DNA of 64,000 nt from Aeromicrobium piscarium (GCF_007421815.1 NZ_VLNT01000002.1:62001-126000), one strand, 5' to 3'. Positions 28,729 through 38,742 are shown, counted from the first letter of the stretch. Notes: generated by a model from the sequence alone, not told the origin. Numbers and translations: made by a program.

Positions 28729-30327
28729 TCAGACCCGGACGGAGGCGGCATCGAGCCGGATCACGCGGTCGATCCGGTCCAGCACCTCGGGCGCATGCGA
28801 GATCACGATCACGCTGCGGTCCGGCGCGAGGGCCAGCAGGTCGTCCAGCAGCGCCCGCGCGGTCGGAGCATCGAGATGCTCGGTCGGCTCGTCGAGCACG
28901 ACGATCCGGTGATCGCCCAGCAGCAGTCTCGCCAACGCCAACCGCTGACGCTCCCCACCGGACAGCCTGCTGCCGTGCTCCCCCACCGGAGTGTCGAGGC
29001 CGCGCGGGAGCGAGCGCACGAATTCGCCGAGCCCCGCCCGGTCGAGGGCCGTCATCGCGGACTCGTCCTCGACCTCGGGATCGGCGATCCGTAGATTCTC
29101 ACGGATCGTGGTGTCGAAGATGATCTCGTCCTGGCCCAGATACCCGATCCGGCCGCGGACATCGTCCGATCCGAGCTCACGGACATCGACGTCGCCCAGC
29201 TGGATGTTCCCGGCGCGGGGCTCGATGAGGCGCAGCAGCGTGTACGCGAGGGTCGACTTGCCGATACCGCTCGGTCCGGTGATCGCGACGATCTCGCCCT
29301 CGTCGACGTCGAGGTCGATGCCGTCGACCAGGGTGCTCTCCCAGCCCACCGCGAGTCCCCGCAGCCGCAGCGACCAAGCGGACGGAAGGGCTGTGGACTG
29401 GTCGGGCTCCGTGATCGGGGCAGGGAGAGCAGTGAGCGCGGCGATGCGGGCGTCGGCGTCGTCGACAGCGGGGCGGTGACGTTCGGCATCGCCCCATGCC
29501 TCGAGCGGCTCGGACAGCGCGATCGGCGCGAGGACGAGGACTCCCACGACCACGACGGGAGCACCGGCCGACCAAGCGGCGACGAGTGCGACGGCGGCGC
29601 CGGTCACCGCGAGCACGATGGCCGAGGCGAGACCCACCGCACCGGCCCCATGCCGTTGCGCACCGGCGAGCTCGGTCACCGACCGGCCCGTCTCCGCGCG
29701 GAATCGGTCACCGGCGCCGAAGGCCACGAGGTCCGGGCCGGCGAGCACGATCTGCGACACATCGGCGGCCAGCCGCCCCCGGGCCGCGGCCGCCCGCCGC
29801 CCGTCGCGTCGAGCGGCGATGCGGGCGACCGTGGACCTGATCGCCACCGCGCTCACCACGACCCCGCCCGCGACCACCAGGCCGGAGCGCAGGTCGAGGG
29901 CGGCGACCACGCCGATGACGACCATCGAGGCGAGCAACCCGGTCCACCAGGGCAGCCGGACTCTCAGCAGCCGATCCTGACGGGTCTGGACATCGCTGAC
30001 CACGCGGCTCACTACATCGCCACGCCGCTGCCCGGTCAGCCCCGCCGGAGCGATCCGGTTCAGCTGGCGGTAGACCTCCACTCGGTCCGTCGTCGCATCC
30101 CGGAGGGCGACATCGTGGGTCATCAGCCGTTCGACATAACGGAACACGGCACGAGCGATGCCGAAGGCGCGGACGGAGACGATCGCCACCATGAGATAGA
30201 GCACCGGGGGCTGCTGGGCGGCACGGACGATGAGCCATGCGGCAGCCAGCAGCAGCCCGATCGCCGAGAGCTGGGCGAGCACCCCCATGAGGACACCCAG
30301 CCCGAGCCGGCCCGCGCGCCCGGTCAT
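28729..30327 (-). CDS. cydC: Thiol reductant ABC exporter subunit CydC
   Basis: Half-transporter of 532 aa, partner of CydD; CydDC exports cysteine/glutathione-type thiols or heme-related reductants and is required for cytochrome bd assembly. Six TM helices (about 1-290), then an ATPase domain with GPSGIGKST, LSGGERQRL and VVLDEPTEHLD, and the switch His in ISHAPEVL. The ATG overlaps the cydD stop. It is the last gene of cydABDC. Confidence 0.88.
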   Translation of the reverse strand: MTGRAGRLGLGVLMGVLAQLSAIGLLLAAAWLIVRAAQQPPVLYLMVAIVSVRAFGIARAVFRYVERLMTHDVALRDATTDRVEVYRQLNRIAPAGLTGQRRGDVVSRVVSDVQTRQDRLLRVRLPWWTGLLASMVVIGVVAALDLRSGLVVAGGVVVSAVAIRSTVARIAARRDGRRAAAARGRLAADVSQIVLAGPDLVAFGAGDRFRAETGRSVTELAGAQRHGAGAVGLASAIVLAVTGAAVALVAAWSAGAPVVVVGVLVLAPIALSEPLEAWGDAERHRPAVDDADARIAALTALPAPITEPDQSTALPSAWSLRLRGLAVGWESTLVDGIDLDVDEGEIVAITGPSGIGKSTLAYTLLRLIEPRAGNIQLGDVDVRELGSDDVRGRIGYLGQDEIIFDTTIRENLRIADPEVEDESAMTALDRAGLGEFVRSLPRGLDTPVGEHGSRLSGGERQRLALARLLLGDHRIVVLDEPTEHLDAPTARALLDDLLALAPDRSVIVISHAPEVLDRIDRVIRLDAASVRV

Positions 30328-31943
30328 GCGGCCACCGCCTCGGCCGGGGTGATGGTGACGACGCGGTCGGCGGCCGCGATGGTCTCGGGACGATGAGCGA
30401 CCGCGAGCACCGTGGCACCCAGGCCGCGGATCGCGGCGATCAGGGCCGCCTCGTGGGCGGCATCCAGGCCTGCCGTCGGCTCATCCAGGAGCACCAGCCA
30501 CGCACCGGTCTCACGCACTCGCAGCAGTGCACGGGCCACCGCGAGGCGGCGGCGCTCCCCCGCCGACAGATCGGCCGCATCCTCTCGGACGGGACGATCG
30601 ACGGCCAGAGGCAGCCCCGCGTCCGCCAAGGCTCGCTCAACCGCGGTGCGCGCGGCGCCAGGACAGCCGAGCGCGATGTTCTCGCCGATCGTGCCCTCGA
30701 TCAGTCCCGGCACCTGCGGGACCCACGCGATCTGCTCGCGCCACGCGGCGATGTCGAGCTCGGCGAGATCGGTGCCGCCGACGCGGACCGCGCCCGCCTT
30801 CGGCTCAATCATGCCGAGCAGCACCGCCAGCAGCGTCGACTTGCCACCGCCGGAGGGACCGGTGACGGCGACGAACTCGCCCGGATGGATCGCGAGCCGG
30901 TCGAGGAAGAGCGATGGCCGCCCCCGATCGCCGTAGTCGACCTCCAGGTCCTCGACGATCACGGCTGAAGCCTCCTTCGGCGGGGGCCTCTCACCTCGAT
31001 GCCGCTCGTGATCGAGCAGCTCGAGGATCTCGACGGTGGCCTCGGCGCCCTCGGTGGAGTCGTGGAACAGCGTCCCGACACGCCGGACCGGCAGATAGGC
31101 CTCTGGGGCCAGGAGCAGCACCAGCATCGCCGGACCGAGCTCCATATCGCCCTCGACGACCCGCAGGCCCACGCTCACCGCGACGAGCGCGACCGAGATC
31201 GTGGAGAACAGCTCCAGCACCAGCGAGGAGAGGAAGGCCAGCCGCAGCGCCCGCATCGACTCGGCGCGATGCTTGTCCCCCACCTCGCGAAGGCCCCTCT
31301 CCTGCGGGCGGCCGAAGATCTTGAGCACGACGAGTCCGTCCAGCACGTCCGCGAAGTGCCGCCCCAGCCGTTCCATCGCGGCCCATCGGCGCTGGACCTT
31401 GTCCCGCGTGAGCAGACCGACCAGCGCCATGAACACGCCGATCAACGGCAACGTCAGGATGATGATGGCAGCAGACAGCAGATCGACCCAGGCGATGACC
31501 GCGATCACCGCGGCGGGAACGATCGCAGCCAGTGCCAGCTGCGGCAGGAAGCGGCCGATATAACCGTCGAAGGCGTCCATGCCAGGACCGAGCAGCGCGA
31601 TCACCCGCGAGCTCTCGGGGCGCGGCCCCAGCCGACGGGGATCGAGCAGGTCGCCGACAACCTCCGCCCGCAGCTCGGCCTTGACACGCACCGATGCGCG
31701 CTCGGCCACCACCGAGTGGAGCCAGGCCACCACAGCGCGCAGGACGAAGGCGGACACGATGCCGAGCGGCAGCGCCACGACGGCCTGACCGTCGAAGCGT
31801 CGCGCCACGACCTCGGCCACCATCCAGGCGACCACGATGACGAGCACCGCGGTGGCCGTGCCGAGGACCACGCTCCACGCCAGGTGCCGGCGGACCGTCG
31901 CGGACCGCCGCACCAGGCGTGGATCGAGCGGCCTAGTGGGCAT
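30324..31943 (-). CDS. cydD: Thiol reductant ABC exporter subunit CydD
   Basis: Half-transporter of 539 aa with an N-terminal TM domain (SVVLGTATAVLVIVVAWMVAE first span) and ATPase motifs GPSGGGKST, LSAGERRRL and WLVLLDEPTAGLD. The Gly to Ala change in the signature is common in CydD. It overlaps the end of cydB by 11 nt and cydC by 4 nt, so all four genes are cotranscribed. Confidence 0.88.
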   Translation of the reverse strand: MPTRPLDPRLVRRSATVRRHLAWSVVLGTATAVLVIVVAWMVAEVVARRFDGQAVVALPLGIVSAFVLRAVVAWLHSVVAERASVRVKAELRAEVVGDLLDPRRLGPRPESSRVIALLGPGMDAFDGYIGRFLPQLALAAIVPAAVIAVIAWVDLLSAAIIILTLPLIGVFMALVGLLTRDKVQRRWAAMERLGRHFADVLDGLVVLKIFGRPQERGLREVGDKHRAESMRALRLAFLSSLVLELFSTISVALVAVSVGLRVVEGDMELGPAMLVLLLAPEAYLPVRRVGTLFHDSTEGAEATVEILELLDHERHRGERPPPKEASAVIVEDLEVDYGDRGRPSLFLDRLAIHPGEFVAVTGPSGGGKSTLLAVLLGMIEPKAGAVRVGGTDLAELDIAAWREQIAWVPQVPGLIEGTIGENIALGCPGAARTAVERALADAGLPLAVDRPVREDAADLSAGERRRLAVARALLRVRETGAWLVLLDEPTAGLDAAHEAALIAAIRGLGATVLAVAHRPETIAAADRVVTITPAEAVAA

Positions 31944-32937
31944 CGGCGGGCATGTTCTCGGTGCTGATGCGCTTACGGAAGACCCAGTACGACCAGATCT
32001 GGTAGCCGATGACGATCGGCAGGAAGACCACCGCGGACCAGGTCATGATCTTCAGCGTGTAGGGCGTCGAGGAGGCGCCCTCGACCGTCAGCCCGTACGC
32101 CGGGTCGACCGTGGACGGCATGACCTCGGGGAACAGCGCCACGAACAGCATCGTCACGACCAGCCCGATCGCGAGGAAGGTGCCGGTGAAGGCCCACCCG
32201 TCGCGCTGGGCGTACGAGGCGAGCATCGCCGCCACGAAGGCGGCGGCGCCGAGGACGCCGATCACCCACACGACCGCGTCCCCATGCGAGAGACCGGTCC
32301 ACACGATGAAGGCGACGGCCAGCACGCCTGCCACGAGGCCACAGCGCTGAGCGAAGACGTGGGCGCGCTCGCGGATGTCGCCCGCGGTCTTGAGCGCCAC
32401 GAACAGCGCGCCGTGAACCAGGAAGACCGACAGCGTGACCAGCCCGCCGAGCAGCGCATAGGGGTTGAGCAGGTTGAAGAATCCGCCGACATACTCCCCG
32501 CTAGCGTCGATCGGGACGCCGCGGACGATATTGGCGAAGGCGACACCCCACAGCAGCGCCGGCACGAAGGACCCGATGATGATCATCCAGTCCCAGCGGT
32601 CCTTCCACTGCTGCTCGTCGCGGGTACCGCGGTACTCGAAGGCGACACCCCGCACGATCAACGCGATCAAGATGAGGAACAGGGGCAGATAGAAGCCGCT
32701 GAACAGCGTCGCGTACCACTCGGGGAAGGCGGCGAACATCGCACCGCCGGCGACGATGAGCCAGACCTCGTTGCCGTCCCAGACCGGGCCGATGGTGTTG
32801 ATGAGGACCCGGCGTTCCTTGTCGTTCTTGGCGAAGATGCCGACCAGCATGCCGACCCCGAAGTCGAATCCCTCGAGCACGAAGTAGCCGACGAACAAGA
32901 AGGCGATGAAGATGAACCAGAGTGTGGTGAGTTCCAT
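31933..32937 (-). CDS. cydB: Cytochrome bd ubiquinol oxidase subunit II
   Basis: Second structural subunit of the high-affinity terminal oxidase, 334 aa with about eight TM helices. FLFVGYFVLEGFDFGVGML near the N-terminus, IGPVWDGNEVWLIVAGGAMFAAFPEWY and FLLIALIVRGVAFEYRGTRD-type sequence are diagnostic. It starts 14 bp after cydA. Confidence 0.94.
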   Translation of the reverse strand: MELTTLWFIFIAFLFVGYFVLEGFDFGVGMLVGIFAKNDKERRVLINTIGPVWDGNEVWLIVAGGAMFAAFPEWYATLFSGFYLPLFLILIALIVRGVAFEYRGTRDEQQWKDRWDWMIIIGSFVPALLWGVAFANIVRGVPIDASGEYVGGFFNLLNPYALLGGLVTLSVFLVHGALFVALKTAGDIRERAHVFAQRCGLVAGVLAVAFIVWTGLSHGDAVVWVIGVLGAAAFVAAMLASYAQRDGWAFTGTFLAIGLVVTMLFVALFPEVMPSTVDPAYGLTVEGASSTPYTLKIMTWSAVVFLPIVIGYQIWSYWVFRKRISTENMPADAH

Positions 32938-32951
32938 GAGTCCGTCCTCGC

Positions 32952-34382
32952 TCAGTACGCGAACGCCAACGGGGCGTTGGGGTCGTCATCGGGTTCTTCG
33001 GCGGGCGGGTTGGCATCGGGCAGCCCCTTGCCGATGAAGCGCAGGAGCAGTTTGACCTCGATCACCGCGAGGATGCCGTAGAGCAGCGTGAAGCCGATCA
33101 TCGACGTCCAGACCTGCGCTGCGGATACCGACGGCGAGACGCCTGTCGCTGTCGGCATCAGTCCGAAGACGACCCACGGCTGGCGTCCCATCTCGGTGAA
33201 GATCCAGCCGAAGGAGTTGGCCGCGATCGGCAACAGCGGCAGCATGACGGCGGTGAACAGCAGCAGTTTGGTGCGCCGGGTGCCGACCTGTGGCGTACGG
33301 CCCCCGCGGATCGACCAGAGCAGCCAGGCACCGCCGATCATCGCCAGCGCGCCGGCGGTGATCATCATTCGGAAGCTCCAGTAGGTGACCGGGATGTTCG
33401 GCGAGAAGTCGTCGAGTCCGGTCTCGCTGTAGGTCTCGCGGTATTCCTCGTTGAGGGAGTCGATGCCGCGCACCTCCCCGTCGAACGACCCGGTGCCGAG
33501 GTAGGACAACAGGTGCGGGATCTCCAGTTGGAAGATCGGCTCGCTGCCGTCGAGGGTGCCGATCGTGAGCAGCGAGAACGGCGCGGGCTGCGCATCCTCG
33601 TAGAGTCCCTCGGCGGCGGCCATCTTCATCGGCTGGACCTCGGTCATGACCTTGCCCTGGATATCGCCCGTGACGATGGTGCCGAGGCCGGCGATCAAGA
33701 GGGCGATCGCGCCGAGCTTGACGCCGCTGCGGTAGGCGCTGGCGTCCTCGCCCGGCTTGCGGACGAGCTTCCAGAAGGCGACACCGGCCACGAAGCCGCC
33801 GCCGACCATGAAGGCGGCGAACAGGGTGTGCGGCAGGGTGATGAGCACGACCTTGTTGGTGAGCACATCGGCGAAGCTCTCGAGCTCGGCGCGTCCGCGC
33901 TCGGCGTTGTAGGTGTAGCCGACCGGGTTCTGCATGAACGAGTTGGCTGCCAGGATGAAGTAGGCACTGACCGCGGTGCCGATGGCGGCGATCCAGATGC
34001 ACGCGAGGTGCAGGCTCGGCTTGAGCCGGTCCCAGCCGAAGATCCACAGGCCGAGGAAGGTCGACTCGAGGAAGAACGCGAGGAGGCCCTCGATCGCGAG
34101 GGGGGCGCCGAAGATATCGCCCACGAACCTCGAGTAGGACGACCAGTTCATGCCGAACTGGAACTCCTGCACGATGCCGGTGACGATGCCCATCGCGAAG
34201 TTGATGAGGAAGAGCTTGCCGAAGAAGCGGGTGAGCCGGAGCCACTTCTCGTCCCCGGTGCGCCGCCACGCCGTCTGCATGATGGCCACGAGGAAGGCCA
34301 GCGAGATGGTCATCGGCACGAAGAAGAAGTGGTACACCGTGGTGATACCGAATTGCCAGCGCGCGAGGTCCAGTGCCTCCAT
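32952..34382 (-). CDS. cydA: Cytochrome bd ubiquinol oxidase subunit I
   Basis: Heme-bearing subunit of cytochrome bd, used at low oxygen. About 476 aa. The N-terminus MEALDLARWQFGITTVYHF holds the heme b595 His; GRQPWVVFG is the conserved motif near heme d/b558. The Q-loop is of the short type. ATG 34382 is 8 nt after AAGGA; ATG 34388 is also possible but too close to that site. It leads cydABDC, and a Rex-type operator lies about 95 bp upstream. Confidence 0.95.
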   Translation of the reverse strand: MEALDLARWQFGITTVYHFFFVPMTISLAFLVAIMQTAWRRTGDEKWLRLTRFFGKLFLINFAMGIVTGIVQEFQFGMNWSSYSRFVGDIFGAPLAIEGLLAFFLESTFLGLWIFGWDRLKPSLHLACIWIAAIGTAVSAYFILAANSFMQNPVGYTYNAERGRAELESFADVLTNKVVLITLPHTLFAAFMVGGGFVAGVAFWKLVRKPGEDASAYRSGVKLGAIALLIAGLGTIVTGDIQGKVMTEVQPMKMAAAEGLYEDAQPAPFSLLTIGTLDGSEPIFQLEIPHLLSYLGTGSFDGEVRGIDSLNEEYRETYSETGLDDFSPNIPVTYWSFRMMITAGALAMIGGAWLLWSIRGGRTPQVGTRRTKLLLFTAVMLPLLPIAANSFGWIFTEMGRQPWVVFGLMPTATGVSPSVSAAQVWTSMIGFTLLYGILAVIEVKLLLRFIGKGLPDANPPAEEPDDDPNAPLAFAY

Positions 34383-34475
34383 CGCCATCGTCCTTTCGCC
34401 ACAATCGACACGACCCTGTGCCGACTGGATCAGACTACGCCCGCGCGAGGGTCAAGTTCCATTTTTCACAAGGCT

Positions 34476-34493
34476 TTGTGATGATCTTCACAA
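34476..34493. promoter_or_regulatory. Rex operator upstream of cydA
   Basis: TTGTGATGATCTTCACAA matches the Rex consensus TTGTGAA-N4-TTCACAA at 13 of 14 defined positions. A second half site, TTTCACAAGG, lies at 34464-34473, about one helical turn away. Rex represses cydABCD in Streptomyces when NADH/NAD+ is low and releases it when oxygen is limiting. The site is seen; the regulator gene is not in the window. Confidence 0.85.
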
Positions 34494-34563
34494 GCGAGCC
34501 TCCGGAGCCGGTTCCGCTCCCCTTCTCCAGGGCCCCGCGAGTGGTGCGTGGCGGCCGGTGGGA

Positions 34564-34678
34564 GCGGTGACCTACGCACCTCTCGCCCAGCAGGGCGGTG
34601 GGTTACGCACCTCTCGCGACCCACGAGGGGTGTGTAGGTCACCGCCCACGCTCGCGAGGGGTGTGTAGGTCACCGCCC
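34564..34678. repeat. Dispersed 3'-end repeat, locus C (L-L-R-R)
   Basis: Four well-preserved units. Left: 34564-34584 (GCGGTGACCTACGCACCTCT) and 34593-34615 (GGGCGGTGGGTTACGCACCT). Right: 34625-34647 and 34656-34678, identical over 23 bp (GAGGGGTGTGTAGGTCACCG then CCC). Spacers are 8-9 bp. The last unit ends 9 bp from the thioesterase stop. Confidence 0.88.
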
Positions 34679-34687
34679 ACGGAACCG

Positions 34688-35110
34688 TCAGACGACGAGG
34701 GGTTCGAGGACGGCGCGGAGCTGCTCGGGCACCGGGGTCACCTCGCGGCCCTCCCCCGTCACGTAGACGTGCACGAAGCGACCGACCGCCGCCGGCTGCT
34801 CGTCGCCCTGGAAGAGCCCGATCTCGTAGACGACGCTGGACCGCCCGAGCCTGGTGACCGCGAGCCCCGCCTCGACCGGCAACGGGAAGCGCAGCTCGCG
34901 CAAGAACCGGCAGCCGGTCTCCGCGACGATGCCGTAGGCGTCCAGCCTGCGGATGTCGGTGCCGCTCGCCTCGATCAGGTACCCGTTCACCGCCGTGTCG
35001 AAGTACGAGTAGTACTTGACGTTGTTGACGTGCCCGTAGACATCCTCGTCCTCCCAGCGGGTGCCGATGGGACGCAGGACCGGATAGTCCGAGCGGAGCC
35101 GTTCGGTCAC
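34688..35110 (-). CDS. Acyl-CoA thioesterase, 4HBT hotdog family
   Basis: 140 aa hotdog-fold protein. The active-site motif RWEDEDVYGHVNNVKYYSYFD (about 18-38) carries the acidic catalytic residue and HVNN of 4HBT-type thioesterases such as YbgC/FadM. The acyl substrate cannot be told. GTG 35110 overlaps the smc stop, so it is coupled to smc with no obvious functional link. Confidence 0.86.
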   Translation of the reverse strand: MTERLRSDYPVLRPIGTRWEDEDVYGHVNNVKYYSYFDTAVNGYLIEASGTDIRRLDAYGIVAETGCRFLRELRFPLPVEAGLAVTRLGRSSVVYEIGLFQGDEQPAAVGRFVHVYVTGEGREVTPVPEQLRAVLEPLVV

Positions 35111-38100
35111 GATGCTTCTTCCTCGTCGTCACGCAGTCGCTGGCTGATGACGGCGGACACGCCGTCGCCGCGCATCGAGACGCCGTACAGCGCGTCGGCG
35201 ACCTCCATCGTGCGCTTCTGGTGGGTGATGACGATGAGCTGGCTGTTGGCGCGCAGCTCCTCGTAGATCTCCAGCAGCCGCCCGAGGTTGGTGTCGTCGA
35301 GCGCGGCCTCGACCTCGTCGAGGATGTAGAAGGGGCTCGGCCGGGCCTTGAACAGCGACACCAGGAAGGCCACGGCCACCAGCGACCGCTCACCCCCGGA
35401 CAACAACGAGAGGCGCTTGACCTTCTTGCCCGGCGGACGGGCCTCGACGTCGATGCCGGTGGTCAGCATGTTCGACGGATCGGTCAGCACGATCTTGCCC
35501 TCGCCGCCGGGGAAGAGCCGGCTGAAGACGTGCGCGAACTCGCGCTCGACGTCCTCCCACGCCTCGGTGAAGACCTGCTCCACCCGCCGGTCGACCTCCT
35601 CGACGATCTCCAGCAGGTCCTGGCGGGTCTTCTTCAGGTCGTCGAGCTGTTCGGAGAGGAACTGGTGCCGCTCCTCCAGGGCGGTGAACTCCTCGAGGGC
35701 GAGTGGATTGACCTTGCCGAGCATCGCGAGCGACTTCTCGGCCGTCTTGAGCCGTTTGGCCTGCTCCTCGCGCACGAATGGCACCGGCTCGGCGTCCTCC
35801 TCCCCCAGCGCCGGCACAAGCTGCTCGGGACCGTACTCGGCCACCAAGGTCTCCGGGTCGATGCCGACCTCGGAGAGCGCACGCTCATGGAGCTGCTCCA
35901 ACCGCAGCACCAGCTGGGAGCGCGCCATCTCGTCGCGGTGCACGGAGTCGGTCAGCTGCTTGAGCTCGTTCTCCAGATCGCGCACGCTCGTGCGCACCTC
36001 GCGCACCTGCTGTTCGCGACCGGCTCGGGCCTGCTCGATCTGCGTGCGACGTTCGGAGGCCCGACCGGCGGAGGTCTCGAGGCGTTGCAGTGCGGTGTCG
36101 ATGCCCCCGAGCACGGCCGTGGCCGTCTCAGCCTCGCGGCGGCGCTGCTCGCGTCGCTGGGCAGCGCGCTCCCTGGCCTCACGCTCGGCGGCAGCCGCTC
36201 GCAGCATGTTCTCGACCTGGGTCGCGAGGGCGCGGGCGCGCTCCTCTGCGGTACGCAGCGCGAGACGGGCGTCGGTCTCACCGCGGCGGGCGGCCGACGC
36301 GGCGTCGGCCAGCTCCTCCAGATGGCTGGTGTCCGGCTCCTCCTCGGGCGCGGACTCGGCCTGCTCGACCCGCTCCTCCAGCTCGGCGAGACCCGCCAGG
36401 GCCTCCTCACGCGCGACCTTAGCCTGCTCGATCGAGGCCTCCAGCCGTTCAGCCTCCGCCGTGGAGGCGCGCGAGGCGGTGCCGAGCTCGCCGAGCTTCT
36501 CGGCGACCGCGGACATCGCGGCGTCCGACTCGTGCAGGCGGCTGAGGGCGGCGTCGACCAGGCTCTGTGCCTCCTCGTGCTCTGCGGCCGCCTTCTCGGT
36601 CTCGAAGCGGAGCCGATCGAGCTCGGCACCGACCTGGGAGAGCTGGGTGTCCGCCTCCTCGATCGCGGCGGTCACCTCTAGCAGGCTCTGGCTCGCCGAC
36701 GAGCCACCCTCGGCGAAGTGCGCGCCGAGCCGGTCGCCCTCGCCGGTGACGGCCACGACCTCCGGCACGGAGGCCACGAGTGCCCGCGCGGCGGCTAGGT
36801 CGTCGACGACCGCGACCTTGTCGAGCAGTCGCCGCAGGGCCGGTCGCAGCTCGGCCGGCGCGTCGATCAGGTCGATCGCGTACGAGGCTCCGGACGGCAG
36901 ATCCGGCCAACCACCGCCGAGGTCGGGCGCCCCGCCCAGGACGATGCCCGCGCGGCCGAGATCCTCCTCCTTGAGCCTCTCGATGGCCCCGACGGCCGCC
37001 GGGGCGCCGGACACCGCGAGCGCATCGGCGGCGGCACCGAGCGCCGCCGCGAGTGCGGCTTCGTGTCCTGGATGCACGCTGATGAGAGTGGCCACCGAAC
37101 CGAGGAGGCCGTCGACCTCCTCGGGGACCGCGAGCAGAGCCCCCGCGCCGTCCTTGCGCGCGAGGCCGAGCTCCAGCGCCTCCTTGCGGGCGCGCAACGC
37201 ATCCTGGCGACGCTCGGCCTCGTGCCGGCGCTGCTCGAGGGACTTGGCCGTCTCCTCGGCGGCCGCCAGTCGCTCCTCGGCGGTCTCCAGCTCCTCGTCA
37301 AGGCCGGTCTCCCCCGCGTTGAGGCCCGCGATCTGGCTCTCCAGCGTGGTGAACTCGCGCTGAGCCTGTTCGGCGCGCTCCCGCGCGGCTTGGGCAGCGG
37401 TGGTGAGCCGGCCGATCTCGTCGTCCGCCCCGGCGGCACGGCTCTTGACCGTGCTAAGTTGACCATGCAATCGGGCGAGACCCTCGCGTCGATCGGCGGC
37501 GGCCCGGAGCAGGCCCGCGATCCGTTTCTCCTCGGCGGTGTACTCCTCCTCCGCCGCGCCTCGACGCTCGATGATCTCGGCGAGCGACTGCTGAGCCTGC
37601 TCGACCGTGCGCTCCAGCTCGGCGTGCTCGTCACGGGCGCGGCGGGCGTCGGCCTCCAGCTCCTCGGGGTCGCGGCCGGGGACCCGATCGTCGTCGGCCT
37701 CGGCCTGAGCCAGCCGGATGCGCTCGCGCGCAAGACCAGCCATGCCGTTGAAGCGCTCGCGCACGCTGGTCAGCGCGTACCAGGTCTCATTGGCAGCGGC
37801 GAGCTGCGGCGCATCGGCCGCGAGCGCCTGCTCCAGCTCGACCTCGGCGGCGCGAGTCTCCCGCAACGCGATCTCGGCATCGCTCTGGCGCTGCTTGAGC
37901 ACCTGCTCGTCGGCCAGCTCGGTCTCCATCGTGCTGGTGGCAGTCACGATCTCATCGGCCAGCAGCCGCGCACGGGCGTCGCGGACGTCGGCCTGGATGA
38001 CGGCGGCTTTGCGGGCCACCTCGGCCTGACGTCCGAGGGGTTTGAGCTGCCGGCGCAGCTCGGTGAGCACGTCGTTCAGCCGGGTGAGATTGCCCTGCGT

Positions 38101-38652
38101 GGCCTCCAGCTTGCGCAGGGCCTTCTCTTTGCGCTTGCGGTGCTTCAGGACGCCGGCCGCCTCCTCGACGAATCCGCGGCGCTCCTCGGGCGTCGCGCGC
38201 AGGATCGTGTCGAGCTGTCCCTGCCCGACGATCACATGCATCTCGCGGCCGATGCCCGAGTCGCTCAGCAGCTCCTGCACATCGAGCAACCGGCAGGTGT
38301 TGCCGTTGATCGCGTACTCCGAGCCGCCGCTGCGGAACATGGTCCGCGAGATGGTGACCTCGGTGTAGTCGATCGGCAGCGCGCCGTCGGTGTTGTCGAT
38401 GGTGAGGACGACCTCGGCGCGCCCGAGCGGCGGCCGGCCGGCAGTGCCGGCGAAGATGACATCCTCCATCTTGCCGCCGCGCAGCGACTTGACGCCCTGC
38501 TCGCCCATGACCCACGACAACGCGTCGACGACATTGGACTTGCCGGAGCCGTTCGGGCCCACCACAGCGGTGATGCCGGGCTCCAGCTGCAGCGTCGTCG
38601 AGGACGCGAAGGACTTGAAGCCTCGCAGCGTGAGGGTCTTGAGATACACCAC
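35107..38652 (-). CDS. smc: Chromosome segregation protein SMC
   Basis: Condensin ATPase that compacts and aligns chromosome arms with ScpAB. 1181 aa, full length. Head motifs: Walker A VGPNGSGKSN (about 31-40), LSLLSGGERSLVAVAFL and Walker B FYILDEVEAALDDTN near the C-terminus. Between them are long coiled coils very rich in Glu, Ala and Arg, and a hinge around 500-650 (LLGSVATLISVHPGHEAALA). GTG 38652 is followed at once by a second GTG; GGGAG lies just upstream. Several long open frames opposite the coiled coils are antisense artefacts. Confidence 0.96.
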   Translation of the reverse strand: MVYLKTLTLRGFKSFASSTTLQLEPGITAVVGPNGSGKSNVVDALSWVMGEQGVKSLRGGKMEDVIFAGTAGRPPLGRAEVVLTIDNTDGALPIDYTEVTISRTMFRSGGSEYAINGNTCRLLDVQELLSDSGIGREMHVIVGQGQLDTILRATPEERRGFVEEAAGVLKHRKRKEKALRKLEATQGNLTRLNDVLTELRRQLKPLGRQAEVARKAAVIQADVRDARARLLADEIVTATSTMETELADEQVLKQRQSDAEIALRETRAAEVELEQALAADAPQLAAANETWYALTSVRERFNGMAGLARERIRLAQAEADDDRVPGRDPEELEADARRARDEHAELERTVEQAQQSLAEIIERRGAAEEEYTAEEKRIAGLLRAAADRREGLARLHGQLSTVKSRAAGADDEIGRLTTAAQAARERAEQAQREFTTLESQIAGLNAGETGLDEELETAEERLAAAEETAKSLEQRRHEAERRQDALRARKEALELGLARKDGAGALLAVPEEVDGLLGSVATLISVHPGHEAALAAALGAAADALAVSGAPAAVGAIERLKEEDLGRAGIVLGGAPDLGGGWPDLPSGASYAIDLIDAPAELRPALRRLLDKVAVVDDLAAARALVASVPEVVAVTGEGDRLGAHFAEGGSSASQSLLEVTAAIEEADTQLSQVGAELDRLRFETEKAAAEHEEAQSLVDAALSRLHESDAAMSAVAEKLGELGTASRASTAEAERLEASIEQAKVAREEALAGLAELEERVEQAESAPEEEPDTSHLEELADAASAARRGETDARLALRTAEERARALATQVENMLRAAAAEREARERAAQRREQRRREAETATAVLGGIDTALQRLETSAGRASERRTQIEQARAGREQQVREVRTSVRDLENELKQLTDSVHRDEMARSQLVLRLEQLHERALSEVGIDPETLVAEYGPEQLVPALGEEDAEPVPFVREEQAKRLKTAEKSLAMLGKVNPLALEEFTALEERHQFLSEQLDDLKKTRQDLLEIVEEVDRRVEQVFTEAWEDVEREFAHVFSRLFPGGEGKIVLTDPSNMLTTGIDVEARPPGKKVKRLSLLSGGERSLVAVAFLVSLFKARPSPFYILDEVEAALDDTNLGRLLEIYEELRANSQLIVITHQKRTMEVADALYGVSMRGDGVSAVISQRLRDDEEEAS

Positions 38653-38742
38653 GTCTCCCGAAGCGGCCGGCAGAAGGACTACTGGCTCACCCTAGTTGAT
38701 GGTGGCGGGCGGCTCGCGCAACCCGCGCCGCGCGACGGCGAA

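Larger units (their letters stand above)
34389..34687. other. Intergenic region between cydA and the thioesterase: Rex site then repeat locus C
   Basis: About 300 bp without a gene. The cydA side holds the promoter (minus-strand TGGAAC, 18 nt, TAGTCT is one reading) and the Rex operator. The thioesterase side holds the four-unit repeat locus C. A further loosely similar stretch GAGTGGTGCGTGGCGG lies near 34540. Confidence 0.6.

Noticed and set aside
34564..34678. CRISPR array at the repeat loci
   Set aside because: Units occur in both orientations, spacers are only 8-10 bp, and no cas gene is present.
35348..37363. Long plus-strand reading frames (up to 671 codons) inside smc
   Set aside because: They are antisense to coiled-coil codons; composition is extreme Ser/Arg with no domain, as expected in high-G+C antisense frames.
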